NCBI GenBank assembly: GCA_001931875.2
Contig: MSJH02000033.1
Coordinates: 1-22,911, forward strand
Direction: 5' to 3'
Source: Byssochlamys sp. IMV 00236
Taxonomy: Eukaryota > Ascomycota > Eurotiomycetes > Eurotiales > Thermoascaceae
Length of the DNA: 22,911 nucleotides
Part shown: in pieces, positions 1-10,800 of the stretch
Numbering within the stretch: the first letter of the stretch is position 1
Layout: each line of letters starts with the position of its first letter
The notes under the pieces: generated by a model
The model's database searches: none
Told to the model about the DNA's origin: nothing
Seen by the model: the letters and a program-made list of their open reading frames with translations, nothing else
Position numbers and translations under genes: made by a program

Positions 1-745
1 AATTGATATACTTACCTATATCGGTTGAGCTGTGGATAGGAGTGTTATCCATGACAAGGTAATGCCCCTTCATTTCTGGATATCTGTCCATTTCATCAAG
101 AGTAGCCTTTACAAAGCTCAAGTAATGCCCTGTCACTGTTCCTGTGCTATAAACGTCAGTCTCATGTCCAAGCTTTCTCTTTTTGATACGCTTTGGAACT
201 CTCAAACTAACATTAATTAAGCCAGTGGCCGATATGGCACCTAAAATAGATGTTGCTTTCGCTCTAGTCATAGGTACTGTAACTATTGCAGGAGTTTCCT
301 TCTTTGACCAAGCCATACCTCGTTTCAAATTAATGTGAAAGGCTGATTCATCCAGAAAGACACAATTTGTTGTAAAGTCCATGTCAGTTTGCTGCCACTT
401 TTGGACCCAATCGTACCGTTGCTGAATTTTTTCCTCGCTATTCCTTTCCACTGGCTGGAACTGTGCCTGCTTAATAGAAAGATTACACTGAGTTGTCATG
501 AAATTGTAAACTGTACTACGAGAAACATTAAGATCTACAAAGTTTTGTTTCAAATTTTCTACCACTTCAGTTACAACAGCAGATGGATTGTCATCAATGT
601 AATTTAAAAGAAATTTCTTATGCTCCTCCCCGAGAATACGACGCCGACCTGATTTCTTCTTTTTCTCGAAAATGCTTTCAGGATCTTCGCGACATAGTAG
701 ACACTGTTCTAGAATAAGTGATATATCGTGTGTAAGGTTGGATCG
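1..745 (-). CDS. DDE (Tc1/mariner/IS630-like) transposase, 3' part beyond window, 5' end disrupted
   Basis: The minus strand is open from about 745 to the window edge. It encodes an N-terminal piece starting near REDPESIF, a helix-turn-helix-like stretch (GRRRILGEEHKKFLLNYID ... SRSTVYNFM), then the catalytic core with the first Asp in VFLDESAFHIN (around 345-370) and the second in LVMDNTPIHSS (around 25-55). This is the DDE_3 pattern of IS630/Tc1/mariner transposases. The third acidic residue would lie outside the window. A promoter-like TATA at 821-830 and an ATG at 755 precede it, but that ATG is in another frame and stops at 678-680. The usual first helix-turn-helix ahead of the REDPE segment is also not seen. 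The copy is therefore probably 5'-truncated or frameshifted. A GTAAGT near position 10 reads through in frame (STDIGKYIN) and is probably coding, not an intron. Confidence 0.8.
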
Positions 746-820
746 TCAACTTCATTTTTGTTTATTTCTTTTCAAAGAAGAAGAAAGAGAGATAAAATGA
801 AATGCTGTTATTTATTCTGT

Positions 821-830
821 TTTTATATAT
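821..830 (-). promoter_or_regulatory. TATA-like element upstream of the transposase
   Basis: The minus strand reads ATATATAAAA about 70 nt before the ATG at 755. That ATG has an A-rich context (CAAAAATG). This is a plausible element-encoded promoter, although the ATG frame is not the long transposase frame. Position and composition are the only evidence. Confidence 0.3.
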
Positions 831-985
831 CAGTTTGATCAAACAAGACTCAAGATCAATCACGTGTAATTATGATAAATTCATATTTTACATTAAAAGA
901 ATATTCCACTGCCTTACATGCAGTGTCTAGAAGAAGTGCCTGTAGCATTAGTTTATTTTCTGATGCATGTAGTGCTGGCAGTATA

Positions 986-1005
986 TGTGTGTGTGTGTGT
1001 GTGTG
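986..1005. repeat. (TG)10 microsatellite
   Basis: Ten uninterrupted TG units, about 95 bp upstream of the thioredoxin-PITH start codon. Confidence 0.95.
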
Positions 1006-1099
1006 AATGAGCTTTATTATGATTGGCCATTTATTTTAAACCCAAATATCTACATGCAACACGTAATGCTTTCCTTCTGTCCTTTCTTTTTTAAACATC

Positions 1100-2221
1100 A
1101 TGACAGTTCAACATGTTCAAAACGCCGCAGACTTTCAAGCAGCCTTGAGCTCTTCTCCAGATAAATTAGTAGTTGCTTACTTTACTGCTAGTTGGTGGTA
1201 AGTCTTTTTTTCTATGGTATAAACTTGTTTTTTTCCTTACCTCTGTGTCGTGTATAGTGGACCATGTAAAATGATTTCACCCTTTTATGATCAACTTGCA
1301 ACCAAGTATACTCAAGTTACTTTTGCCAAAATTGATGTTGACCAAGTAAAAGAAGTATCCACTGCCTGTGGAATCACTGCCATGTAAGCATTTTTATTTC
1401 TATTTCTATTCAAACTAATTTTATTAGGCCTACATTTCAATTTTATAAAAACAACAAAAAGTTGACAGAGATGAAGGGAGCTAACCCTAAACAACTCGAG
1501 GCTTATATTCAAAAGCTATCTGGAGAACAACAACAACAACAAGGAGAAAGCTCTAAAAAGAATTATGGTGTACCTGGACACGTAAGAACTAAAAAAATAA
1601 AAAGAAAGTATACACCAATTGATGTGTTGTGTAGGGTGATTTGACTTCTTTTATCACCATGAATCAACTGGATGCACTGAACCAACAAACAGAAAATAAT
1701 GTCAAAAACATATTCAAAGATGATAACAGCTACTTGGAGAGTGACGTCGATGAACAGTTGATCATTAGTATCCCATTCAATCAACGTAAGTGTTATTTAT
1801 TAAAAGTAGCAAAAGTTTGTTTAAAAGCCGAAATGTGTAGCTGTCAAAATTCATTCATTAAAGTTCAAGGCTCACAGTGTCGCACAAGCACCCAAAACGA
1901 TAAGATTATATGCCAATAGACAAGCACTTGGCTTTGATGATGCTGATTCCGTAAAGGAGACACAGGTGATTGAATTGACACCCAAGGATTTTGAACAAGA
2001 CGCGATTGTCAACTTGAGATTTGTCAAATTCCAAAATATAACTCATATCACACTCTTTGTCGTTGACAATCAAGAGGACGAAGAGACAACCCAGCTTGAA
2101 CAGCTGATTTTTATTGGTACTCCTGTAGAGGTAAATAGATAATTCTATATGTATATATGGGTATTAATATGTATTCTAGACTACCAACATGAACGATTTA
2201 AATAAGGAAGAGAATAAATAA
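1100..2221 (+). CDS. TXNL1: Thioredoxin-like protein with C-terminal PITH (proteasome-interacting) domain, TXNL1 family
   Basis: The spliced product is 286 aa, close to human TXNL1 (289). Exons: 1100-1197, 1258-1383, 1428-1581, 1635-1785, 1841-2130, 2180-2221. Residues 1-105 are a thioredoxin fold with TASWCGPCKMISPFY (active site W32-C33-G34-P35-C36) and the cis-Pro segment AMPTFQFYKNNKK. The first intron splits the codon of the first active-site Cys. A short poly-Gln linker (EQQQQQGES) leads to the PITH domain from about residue 118 (DLTSFITMNQLDALNQ, FNQPVKIHSLKFKA, VKFQNITHITLFV, final GTPVETTNMNDL). In other eukaryotes TXNL1 docks on the 19S proteasome lid as a redox-active subunit; the same role is inferred here. 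The stop codon lies inside an AATAAA (2213-2218 region) and is only 2 nt from the stop of convergent COX10. Ser-, Gln- and Lys-rich linker is variable; the rest is well conserved. Confidence 0.93.
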
Positions 2222-2223
2222 AG

Positions 2224-3357
2224 TTAATAGTCGTCTTCGATCACCCATTCAATAATTTCTTCTATTTCTTCCTCTTCTTTCGTTCGATGATGGCTAGACA
2301 GGTTCCATTTCTTGTGAATCATAAGCAGGGCTAAAAGAACAGGTAAATGGACGATGCTACCAAAGAATAATTGTTTGGCTGATTTATCGTTGCTTTAAAA
2401 AAAAATGTAAGATTTGTGTGTATATAAAGAACTCTCTCTTTTTTTTTTTTGGTACCTCTTTTTCCAAAATTTATAGGCACCGTAGAGTAAAGCGCCATTG
2501 ACGACGGATGAATCAAGGGCAAACCAATAAGAGGTCAAATCGAGATAGGGCACAGCAAAGCATAGGGGAAACATGGCCAGACTGTATCGTAATGAGACTC
2601 GCGCGTTCAATTTAGGATCTGTTACGGCCATCATGCGGTATCCGGCCTTGGAATAGTCCTGACGGAGGTTCCAAGCAAGAGCATTGAAATGAGGAAACTG
2701 CCAGCAGTAGAGTAAACCGCCGAGGACCCAGGCAGCAGGATCCAGCAGGTTATTAGTCACGGCGGTATATCCCATCATGGGAGGAATGGCGCCTACGACT
2801 GCACCTGCCCATGTGTTGGCAATGGATGATCGCTTCATGGGGGTATAGACCAATGTGTAGAGGGCAATATTGGAAGCACCCAAGATGGCTGTGATCGGAT
2901 TGACGCAGGTCGCAAGCATGGTGACACCAGTTACCCCTGTTAAAAGTCCAAAGCCGAACGCATGGACTTGAGACAATGCTCGTCGTCCGAGCACTCTGTT
3001 GCGGGTTCTGAGCATCTGAGCATCATAAGGCACTTCTATCCACTGGTTGATAGCGTTGGCTGAGCCAATACAAAGACCTGTGCCGACTGTGGTTGCTAGC
3101 AGCGTTGTCACCGTTGACTCACCAGGGGCAAGCGCATAGCCTGTCATGGCTGTCAGGGCAACTAGACCAGCTAGTTTGAACTTTATAAGCTCTTTATAAA
3201 GGACAGGCAACTTGGCCATAGAAGGTGGTTCGATCACCTTGAACTTTGTAACCCGTTGATTATGATGTCTCTGCTGTAATAAAGAGTAGGTAGCAAAGAC
3301 TCTTGTAGGATTGACATGTCTTTTTGTAATCTGTCTAATCAAGTTTGTTTGAAGCAT
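2224..3357 (-). CDS. COX10: Protoheme IX farnesyltransferase, mitochondrial (heme O synthase)
   Basis: Two exons, 3357-2456 and 2392-2224, give 356 aa. The enzyme attaches farnesyl from farnesyl-PP to heme B, making heme O for cytochrome c oxidase in the mitochondrial inner membrane. The first 40 residues are rich in Arg/Lys/His without acids, a typical targeting peptide. UbiA-family signatures are complete: NQWIEVPYDAQMLRTRNR (about 104-121), YTPMKR (171-176) with N181, and WQFPHFNALAWNLRQDYSKAGYRMM (about 219-243, in part). Several hydrophobic segments follow. The single 63-nt intron has an unusual donor (GTACCA) and an AAAG acceptor. Without splicing the frame would end in a lysine-rich tail. 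With it the protein gains the conserved C-terminal segment KQLFFGSIVHLPVLLALL and an acidic end. The 3' end is almost abutted to the thioredoxin-PITH gene. Confidence 0.95.
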
Positions 3358-3427
3358 AAAAAAGGCAAAAAAAAATCAAGAATAAAATGGACCATTTTAT
3401 TGTGACTGCCTTCGTAAGCATGAGTTG

Positions 3428-3445
3428 TCTCTCTCTCTCTCTCTC
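3428..3445. repeat. (TC)9 microsatellite in the COX10 promoter
   Basis: Nine TC units about 70 bp upstream of the COX10 ATG. On the coding strand it reads as a GA tract. Confidence 0.9.
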
Positions 3446-3550
3446 ATATTATCATTATTGTTCTTTTAGACTGTTTTTAATCATGCAATGGATTTGAACA
3501 CAGACATTAAGGATAATGTATGCATGAAATTGACATGTATTGTAAGCGAG

Positions 3551-3598
3551 GTCGGAAACCGACAGAGGTGGGCGATCCAAGAATGATCCTGATCACCC
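3551..3598 (-). other. Pair of hairpin-forming inverted repeats
   Basis: Two adjacent inverted repeats lie in otherwise AT-rich DNA. GTCGG-AAA-CCGAC (3551-3563) has a 5-bp stem. GGGCGATC (3570-3577) faces GATCACCC (3591-3598) across a 13-nt loop. The second stem has one C/A mismatch as plus-strand RNA but a U-G wobble as minus-strand RNA. That favours a minus-strand transcript such as the kinase 3' UTR. Function unknown; it could be chance. Confidence 0.3.
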
Positions 3599-3908
3599 TC
3601 TCCTAGGATTATCATTATTTCTGTCCTATTGAATGTGTAAGAGTCATATTTTGATGATAGATTCATACAAAATAATAAAAGAGTTTGTTGGCTTTGCATT
3701 ACAAGAATCTTCATTTGTTACTGATTTAGGACTAATCATGGAAATCCCGTTTATTCCGACTGAGAAGCCACATGTCAAATTTGAACTTTAAAGCATAAAA
3801 AACTACTAATTGTAGAAAATAACAACAACCAAAAGGCAATTTTTAAGCGCTATTTTTCATTTTTTTCATTTTTTTTTTACAGCCATTGTTAATGTGTATA
3901 AAACTTTT

Positions 3909-5283
<1,375 letters not shown>

Positions 5284-5680
5284 GTTGTTTAGAAAAAGAA
5301 AAAAAAAGAAGAAAAAAAAATTAAAGTTGAAGCAATGGAAGGTTTTAAAAGGGCTGCTTAGCCACTATGTTATACACACATATAGATAGCTTTCTTTCAT
5401 CTTTTTTTATTATCTCTAAATGACTAATTTATGCATCTTTTCATGTATGCATCACTTCTCCCCTTCACTCTCATTTCTCCTTAACATTTTTTTTATATTC
5501 TTAATATACCATCTCTGTGGCTCCCATCCCCCCTTTCATTTGTTAGGTTTGCTCTATTTCTTTAATCCTATCTCCGCTTGCTTCCTGTGGCTACACACAA
5601 TTTATTATATAAAAATGGACTTTTGATTTTTTGTCCTCTCTTTTTTTTTTTTTTTCTTTATTGTTTTCAACAACAAAAAG
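5284..5680. promoter_or_regulatory. Divergent promoter region between CaMK (-) and HMG-CoA reductase (+)
   Basis: A 397-bp segment without a gene. It is strongly pyrimidine-rich on the plus strand (CT-rich blocks 5440-5600 and a T tract at 5640-5656), typical of fungal promoters. A TATA-like sequence lies at 5604-5615 on the HMGR side. I saw no clear sterol regulatory element of the ATCACCCCAC type. Confidence 0.45.
5604..5615 (+). promoter_or_regulatory. TATA-like box upstream of HMG-CoA reductase
   Basis: TTATATAAAAAT ends about 65 nt before the HMGR start codon. It is followed by a CT-rich stretch suited to a transcription start and 5' UTR. Position and sequence are the only evidence. Confidence 0.35.
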
Positions 5681-8600
5681 ATGTCTCTTTTACCAGCACA
5701 TAGGGGGACCACAGCATTTAGGTCCATTTCAACTATGCTTGGTAAAGGCATTCATAAGGCAGCAAGGATCTCGTCTCGTAGTCCCATCGAGATGATTGCT
5801 ACTATTCTTATCTTGTCGTCCTTTAGCTACTTTTACCTCTTCAACAAGGCTCGTACATCAGATATTTTCTCAGGCACCGCAACACGTATCTATCCTACTT
5901 TTGTTTATGCGGATGCCAATGCAGCACAATTCAAAGAAATTGCTAGTCATGAACGAGACAGTATTCCTAATCACATTAAAGTTCAACTCAAGCAAATCTC
6001 CATTACTGCCAAATCTACAAACAACTTATTGGACAAACAAACCTTATCTTCTCTTCTTCAATTCCAAAACACCATCGAACATGCTCAAATTGATGATTAT
6101 CTCAATCAAGTCGGTTTTCATTCCTTGTGCTTCAAGTTGCCCAACGGTGAATGCTTCACTCAATCCCTTTCACAAGTGTTCAAGGAGCAAGACCTTCAAG
6201 ATATCGATCGATCCATTCACGATAACCTCGAGGCCGCACAGACGATCTTTGGTGACTTGAACTTGAACGAATCGACTGCTTCTTCTGTCTCTTTTGCGTT
6301 TGCTTTCAATACCTCTACAGATTATCGTCAACACCTCTCTCATCTTTGGGAACAGAAGCTGTCTACCTTGTCTACGTCTGATATTGTTTCTTTGTCCAAG
6401 GCAAATGAACATCAAGATATCTTTACTTGGTTATTTATTGTCACCAAAAACATTGTTGTTCGTATCAAGGAATTAATTGAGGTAAATAGATTAGAGAATA
6501 CATGAAAAAAAAAAGCATGTAGTAATCTTTTATTTTTTTTTAGCTTGCAGACAACATTGATATTATTGTCATTTTGGCTGGCTATGTTATGATGTTGGCA
6601 ACATTTGCTTCACTCTATATCAATATGAGATCTTTAGGATCTCGTTATACCCTGGCCACTGCTGTCTTGCTCAACGGCTTTTTCTCATTCATGTTTGCCC
6701 TTTTGACTGTCAGTGCGCTTGGCATAGACGTTTACCCTGTCATCTTGGCGTAAGTTTAACACGAATGAAACTATACATGTATTGACCCCATTGTTTAGTG
6801 AAGCCATTCCGTTTTTGGCTGTAACGATCGGCTTCGAGCGCCACTCTAAACTGACAAGGCGTGTATTTCAGATTAGTAAAGAAACTCCGTTGACCAAACA
6901 AGAAATTAGAAAAACGATTATGCGTGCTGTTGACTCGGTTGCATTACCTATCGCTCGAGATGCCGTCATGGAAATCACTGTGCTTACTCTTGGCGCTAAA
7001 TCGGGAGTGTCTGGTCTCCGTGAATTCTGTTTGCTTAGCGCTATATTATTAGCATATGACTTCATCATTATGTTTACTTGGTATACAGCCGTATTAGCTT
7101 TGAAATTAGAGGTAATGATGACAAAAGCATATATGCACAATGTTGTATAACCTCCTTTTAGCTTCTTAGAATCCGTGAAATCAATGGCAAGTCCAGCAAA
7201 ACAGACAAGTCATCTGCAACTACCGGAACCGGTTTTATTCGTAGTGCAGTCGTCAAGGCGTTCAGTGATACGACAAACACGACAACAACAACAACAAGTT
7301 CAAGTGTAAAGACAGACGAACCCATGATTGGAAAACTTAAACTGTCGATGGTAAGGGAGTTTTTAATACAGAATATAAAAAATATATTAAAGTTTTCATT
7401 AGATTATTGGATTTGTTGCTATGCATCTATTCAAGGTCTGTACTACCTTTGAAGGTTCCACTGGTCCTCATGTTAGTGTTACAGAGCCTGGAATTGTCAG
7501 AGTACTTGAAAGACTCCTTGAACAACACCGTGCATCTGACCTTCGTCATTTGCCTCTCCTCGTTCAAGTGTTCCCTCCTGTTCTCTTCCATGTCTCATCG
7601 CCACTCGGAAAGGGTCTTGTTCCCGATAGTATTAAAAGACCTCTTGACGTCCTCTTTGATGCTTATGCTGTCTATATCCAGCACCCGGTTATCTCCAAAT
7701 GGATTACCCTGGGTCTCTTCGTTTCCTTGTTCTTGAACACCTATCTCTTAAAGATGGCCAAGGAACCAGCCAAACCAACAGCTAATGCATCTACCCCTAT
7801 TGAACCTACTCCTGCTCCTGTCGTGGCTCCTGTCACAACGACTGCAATGACCCCTAAGAGACATATTAGACAAGGGGTTGTTCGCACGGTTGAAGAATGC
7901 ATGGAACTCATTCATACTCCTGACTCGTTATCGGATGAAGAAGTGATTGCGCTCGTACAAAAGGGCAAGTTAGCCTCCTATGCGCTCGAAAAGGTGCTTG
8001 GCGATCTCGAAAGGGCTGTCGTAATTCGTCGCGCGCTGATCTCACGTGCATCCATTACCAAAACCTTGGAACACAGTCTGTTGCCTTTCCACAACTACCA
8101 TTATGATAAGGTTATGGGCGCATGTTGTGAAAATGTGATTGGATACATGCCTATTCCTATCGGTGTTGCTGGACCGATGACTATTGACGGTGAATCGATT
8201 CATATCCCCATGGCTACGACTGAAGGCTGTTTGATCGCCTCGGCTGCAAGAGGCTGCAAGGCTATTAATGCAGGCGGTGGAGCAACCACCGTCTTAACGG
8301 CAGACGGTATGACCCGTGGACCCTGCGTAGAGTTCCCTTCGATTGTAGGTGCTGCTGCTTGTAAACGATTCTTGGAAGGAGAAGGTGCAGAGATCATCAA
8401 GGAGGCATTTAATTCTACATCTCGTTTTGCTCGTGTTCGCAAGTTGAAGGTCGCTCTTGCCGGTCGTCTTGTCTATATCCGATTCTCAACAACAACAGGC
8501 GATGCCATGGGCATGAACATGATCTCCAAAGGTTGTGAAAAGGCTATGAGCGTTCTCTCTACTCATTTCCCCGAGATGCAAATCATTTCTCTTTCTGGCA

Positions 8601-9202
8601 ACTACTGTACAGACAAGAAACCGGCTGCGATCAACTGGATCGAAGGACGTGGTAAATCCGTGGTAGCTGAAGCGGTGATCCCTGGGGCCATTGTTCAAAA
8701 GGTGCTAAAGACGACTGTGGCTGCTCTTGTTGAATTGAACATTTCAAAGAATTTGATTGGATCGGCCATGGCAGGTTCTGTCGGTGGATTTAATGCACAT
8801 GCGGCCAATATCCTGACTGCCATCTATATTGCCACTGGTCAAGATCCTGCCCAAAATGTCGAAAGTTCCAACTGTATTACTCTCATGAAAGCCATCAATG
8901 ACGGACAAGATTTACACATCTCCTGTACGATGCCCAGTGTTGAAGTTGGTACGATTGGTGGTGGTACGATCTTGCCTCCTCAGCAAGCTATGTTGGACAT
9001 GCTTGGTGTTCGTGGACCTCATCCTACTGAGCCAGGCAAGAATGCTCAAAGACTGGCTAGAATCATTTGTGCCTCTGTCATGGCAGGTGAACTCTCACTT
9101 TGTGCTGCCCTGGCTGCTGGTCATTTAGTTAAAGCTCATATGGCTCATAACCGTGCTACTACAGCAGCAGCGCCTGCTCCTGGTACATGTATCAAATCCT
9201 AA
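5681..9202 (+). CDS. HMG1: 3-hydroxy-3-methylglutaryl-coenzyme A reductase with sterol-sensing domain
   Basis: Five exons (5681-6481, 6544-6749, 6799-7111, 7162-7350, 7403-9202) encode 1102 aa. The enzyme makes mevalonate from HMG-CoA in the ER membrane, the committed step of isoprenoid and sterol synthesis. A membrane segment lies near residues 35-55. A sterol-sensing-type region follows (about 268-440: [46 protein letters not shown]). A Thr-rich linker comes before the catalytic domain, which carries [34 protein letters not shown] (catalytic Glu777), [31 protein letters not shown] and [10 protein letters not shown] (catalytic His1082). The Ser that AMPK phosphorylates six residues after this His in mammals is Ala here (HNRATT). 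Alternative upstream starts are not needed: the ATG at 5681 is in an AAAAAGATG context. The gene is convergent with the bZIP gene downstream. Confidence 0.97.
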
Positions 9203-9385
9203 TAGATGCGTTTGTCTGTATTTGTGTTTTATTTATATATAATTTACTTTCTTACTTCCCTCTTTCTTATTTAACAAGATAATAATAATAAAAAATACAA
9301 TGTAATTCAATAACAAAAAAAAAAAAAATATGCAGAATGAATGAACTATAAATACACATGATTACTAACTACTACTCTACTACTA
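9203..9385. terminator. Shared 3' region of HMGR and the Yap1-like gene, with AATAAA
   Basis: An AT-rich 183-bp segment between convergent stops. AATAAA at 9287-9292, about 85 nt after the HMGR stop, is a good poly(A)-signal candidate. An A13 run and a CTA/ACT triplet repeat lie on the side of the bZIP gene. Confidence 0.45.
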
Positions 9386-9391
9386 CTACTG
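9368..9391. repeat. CTA/ACT trinucleotide repeat spanning the bZIP stop codon
   Basis: An imperfect triplet repeat that reads, on the coding strand, as CAG CAG followed by four TAG codons. Expansion or contraction would change the number of tandem stops, not the protein. Confidence 0.8.
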
Positions 9392-10247
9392 CTGAACTTT
9401 GCTCTCTATCTTCTTTAAAATATCTTTGATATCACATTCCGAAAAGACAGGACCTGACTGAGAACACATGGCCTTTGTCTTTAACAAATCACATAATTCC
9501 TCTAGATTAAACTTTTCAAATAATGGATGATCCTGTAACTTCTTCCAGACCTCTGAACAAGAGATCAGATTACATGATTCCTCCAGCAGAGGCTTATCTG
9601 CCTCGACAAGCGATTCAAACAGAGACTGCTCGAGCTGATCGAATATTTCGTTCTTTTTCGTGATCGAAGTAGTAACAATTGGCACAGGATGGTCTGCCAC
9701 GGTCTCGATCAGACAACCCTCTGAATCAAACAGAGGTTCGGTCAAAAGTTGGTTATAAGCGTTCGAACAGACTTCCTCTTTTAGCCTTTCACAAAAGGAC
9801 ACACCATCCTTGTCTCGAATACAGGCAACGGCCGAGCTTTGTTGTTTTTGTTCTGGCTTTTTTTTGTCTTCAAGTTGACTACGTAGGTCTTGTATTTCCT
9901 TTCGAAGTTGTGCCACTTCCAAGGCATGAGCAGCACAAAGTTCTCGAATCTTGTCTTCTAATTCCTTGACGTACCGTTCTTTACGTTCTCTGAATGCTCG
10001 TTGAGCGGCTCGGTTCTGCTCTTTACGGCGTAGACGTTGATCAGTGATTCCTTTTGAAATGAAACAAGTTCAATACAATAGAAAGGGGGATGTATATAAA
10101 CATACCTTTTGAATCATCCAAAATTTCATCCCACTTTCGTTTTTTATAATCAGTCATATTAATCGATGTTGCTAAAGGTAGTATCTTCGGCATGGAAGGA
10201 GCAATAGGACGAAATGGAGCGGGTTTCTGTGAGATTTCTTCAGTCAT
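9386..10247 (-). CDS. YAP1: Yap1/Pap1-type bZIP oxidative-stress transcription factor, short form
   Basis: Two exons (10247-10106, 10050-9386) give only 268 aa against 650 for S. cerevisiae Yap1. The basic region at about 53-75 (QRLRRKEQNRAAQRAFRERK) carries the AP-1-like fungal signature N60-x-x-A-Q-x-x-F-R68. A leucine-zipper coiled coil follows to about 108. Cysteines C124, C134 and C142 (FCERLKEEVC) resemble the n-CRD. The C-terminus matches the Yap1 c-CRD: CSEVWKKLQDHP, LCDLLKTKAMCSQSG with C212, C234 and C243 and an embedded Crm1-type export signal. Known family behaviour: peroxide forms n-CRD to c-CRD disulfides that mask the export signal, so the factor stays in the nucleus and activates antioxidant genes. 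The long linker between the two CRDs is nearly absent. The intron acceptor is CAAAAG. The stop is followed by three more in-frame TAG codons. Confidence 0.92.
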
Positions 10248-10466
10248 TTTGTTTTTTCTATAGCATCAAGAAAAAAGGGAAGAAAAAAAAAAAGGATAAA
10301 TTATATCCGAAATATATTACTGCGACGAAAATAAATATCATTTTACTTATTTAGAAGCATAGTGCCCCAGTTGTGTTTGTTAGCTTCCTTATTTTTGAAA
10401 AGTATAATGTTAGTTGCAAGCAGAGAATCTCGACGTCAGGAAAAGTGATCAGTAGTTGGTATATTT

Positions 10467-10508
<42 letters not shown>

Positions 10509-10800
10509 CTGAAGTTTGTAAGATAAGCGGGCATTGCACAGGAGTCAGTTCATGATATACAATCCATTAGCATGCAATTTGATCAAATAAAACGTAATAA
10601 TGGGCCTAGAAAATAGAGTTCATTCAATACAGAAACACAAATGCAACATCCTTATTAACGGGTCAAAAAAATATAACAAAATAAGACGAAAAGAAAGAAA
10701 AGGAAAAGAAGAAAGATAGCGGCTAGATATCCAAGCAATCCTCATGATACCCATTTCAAATCGAGGGGAAAATGTGTCTAGGTATTATTCATATTCATGA
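10248..10800. other. Intergenic region upstream of the bZIP gene, containing a 38-base A tract
   Basis: No gene is supported. The part next to 10247 is the bZIP promoter (purine-rich on this strand). An A38 homopolymer sits in the middle. The right part (10600-10800) is A/G-rich and may be decayed 5' sequence of the transposon relic that follows, but I could not recognise any conserved block in it. Confidence 0.45.
10469..10506. repeat. Poly(A) homopolymer, 38 bases
   Basis: An uninterrupted run of 38 A. It may be the tail of a retroposed sequence or simple slippage. No clear target-site duplication was found next to it. Confidence 0.9.

Larger units (their letters stand above)
746..1099. 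other. Intergenic region, transposon 5' flank and thioredoxin-PITH promoter
   Basis: No gene is visible. It holds the possible transposon promoter and a (TG)10 microsatellite. The last 70 bases before the ATG at 1100 are pyrimidine-rich (CTTTCCTTCTGTCCTTTC), as is common in fungal promoters. No terminal inverted repeat of the transposon could be recognised because only one side of the element is in the window. Confidence 0.5.
3358..3908. other. Intergenic region between CaMK 3' end and COX10 start, with a GC-richer inverted-repeat patch
   Basis: No convincing gene. It contains a (TC)9 tract near COX10, T-rich tracts near the kinase 3' end, and a locally GC-rich stretch (about 3548-3605) that can fold into two hairpins. 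A 77-codon minus-strand reading frame here has no recognisable domain. It probably acts as kinase 3' UTR plus COX10 promoter. Confidence 0.5.

Noticed and set aside
1..12. Intron donor GTAAGT at the left edge of the transposase
   Set aside because: The frame stays open through it and the residues (STDIGKYIN) fit the expected continuation after the second catalytic Asp.
1641..1919. 92-codon frame overlapping the thioredoxin-PITH gene
   Set aside because: Its start is a Met inside exon 4, and it reads through intron 4 into the wrong frame of exon 5.
2395..2455. COX10 without its intron, ending in a lysine-rich tail
   Set aside because: Splicing 2455-2393 restores the conserved C-terminal hydrophobic segment of the family, so the unspliced end is not the native one.
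3481..3714. 77-codon minus-strand reading frame between CaMK and COX10
   Set aside because: No recognisable domain, no good start context, and it runs through the hairpin-forming patch. Not supported as a gene.
5420..5626. 68-codon hydrophobic frame in the HMGR promoter
   Set aside because: Its Phe/Leu/Ser content is what any CT-rich promoter DNA would encode; no homology seen.
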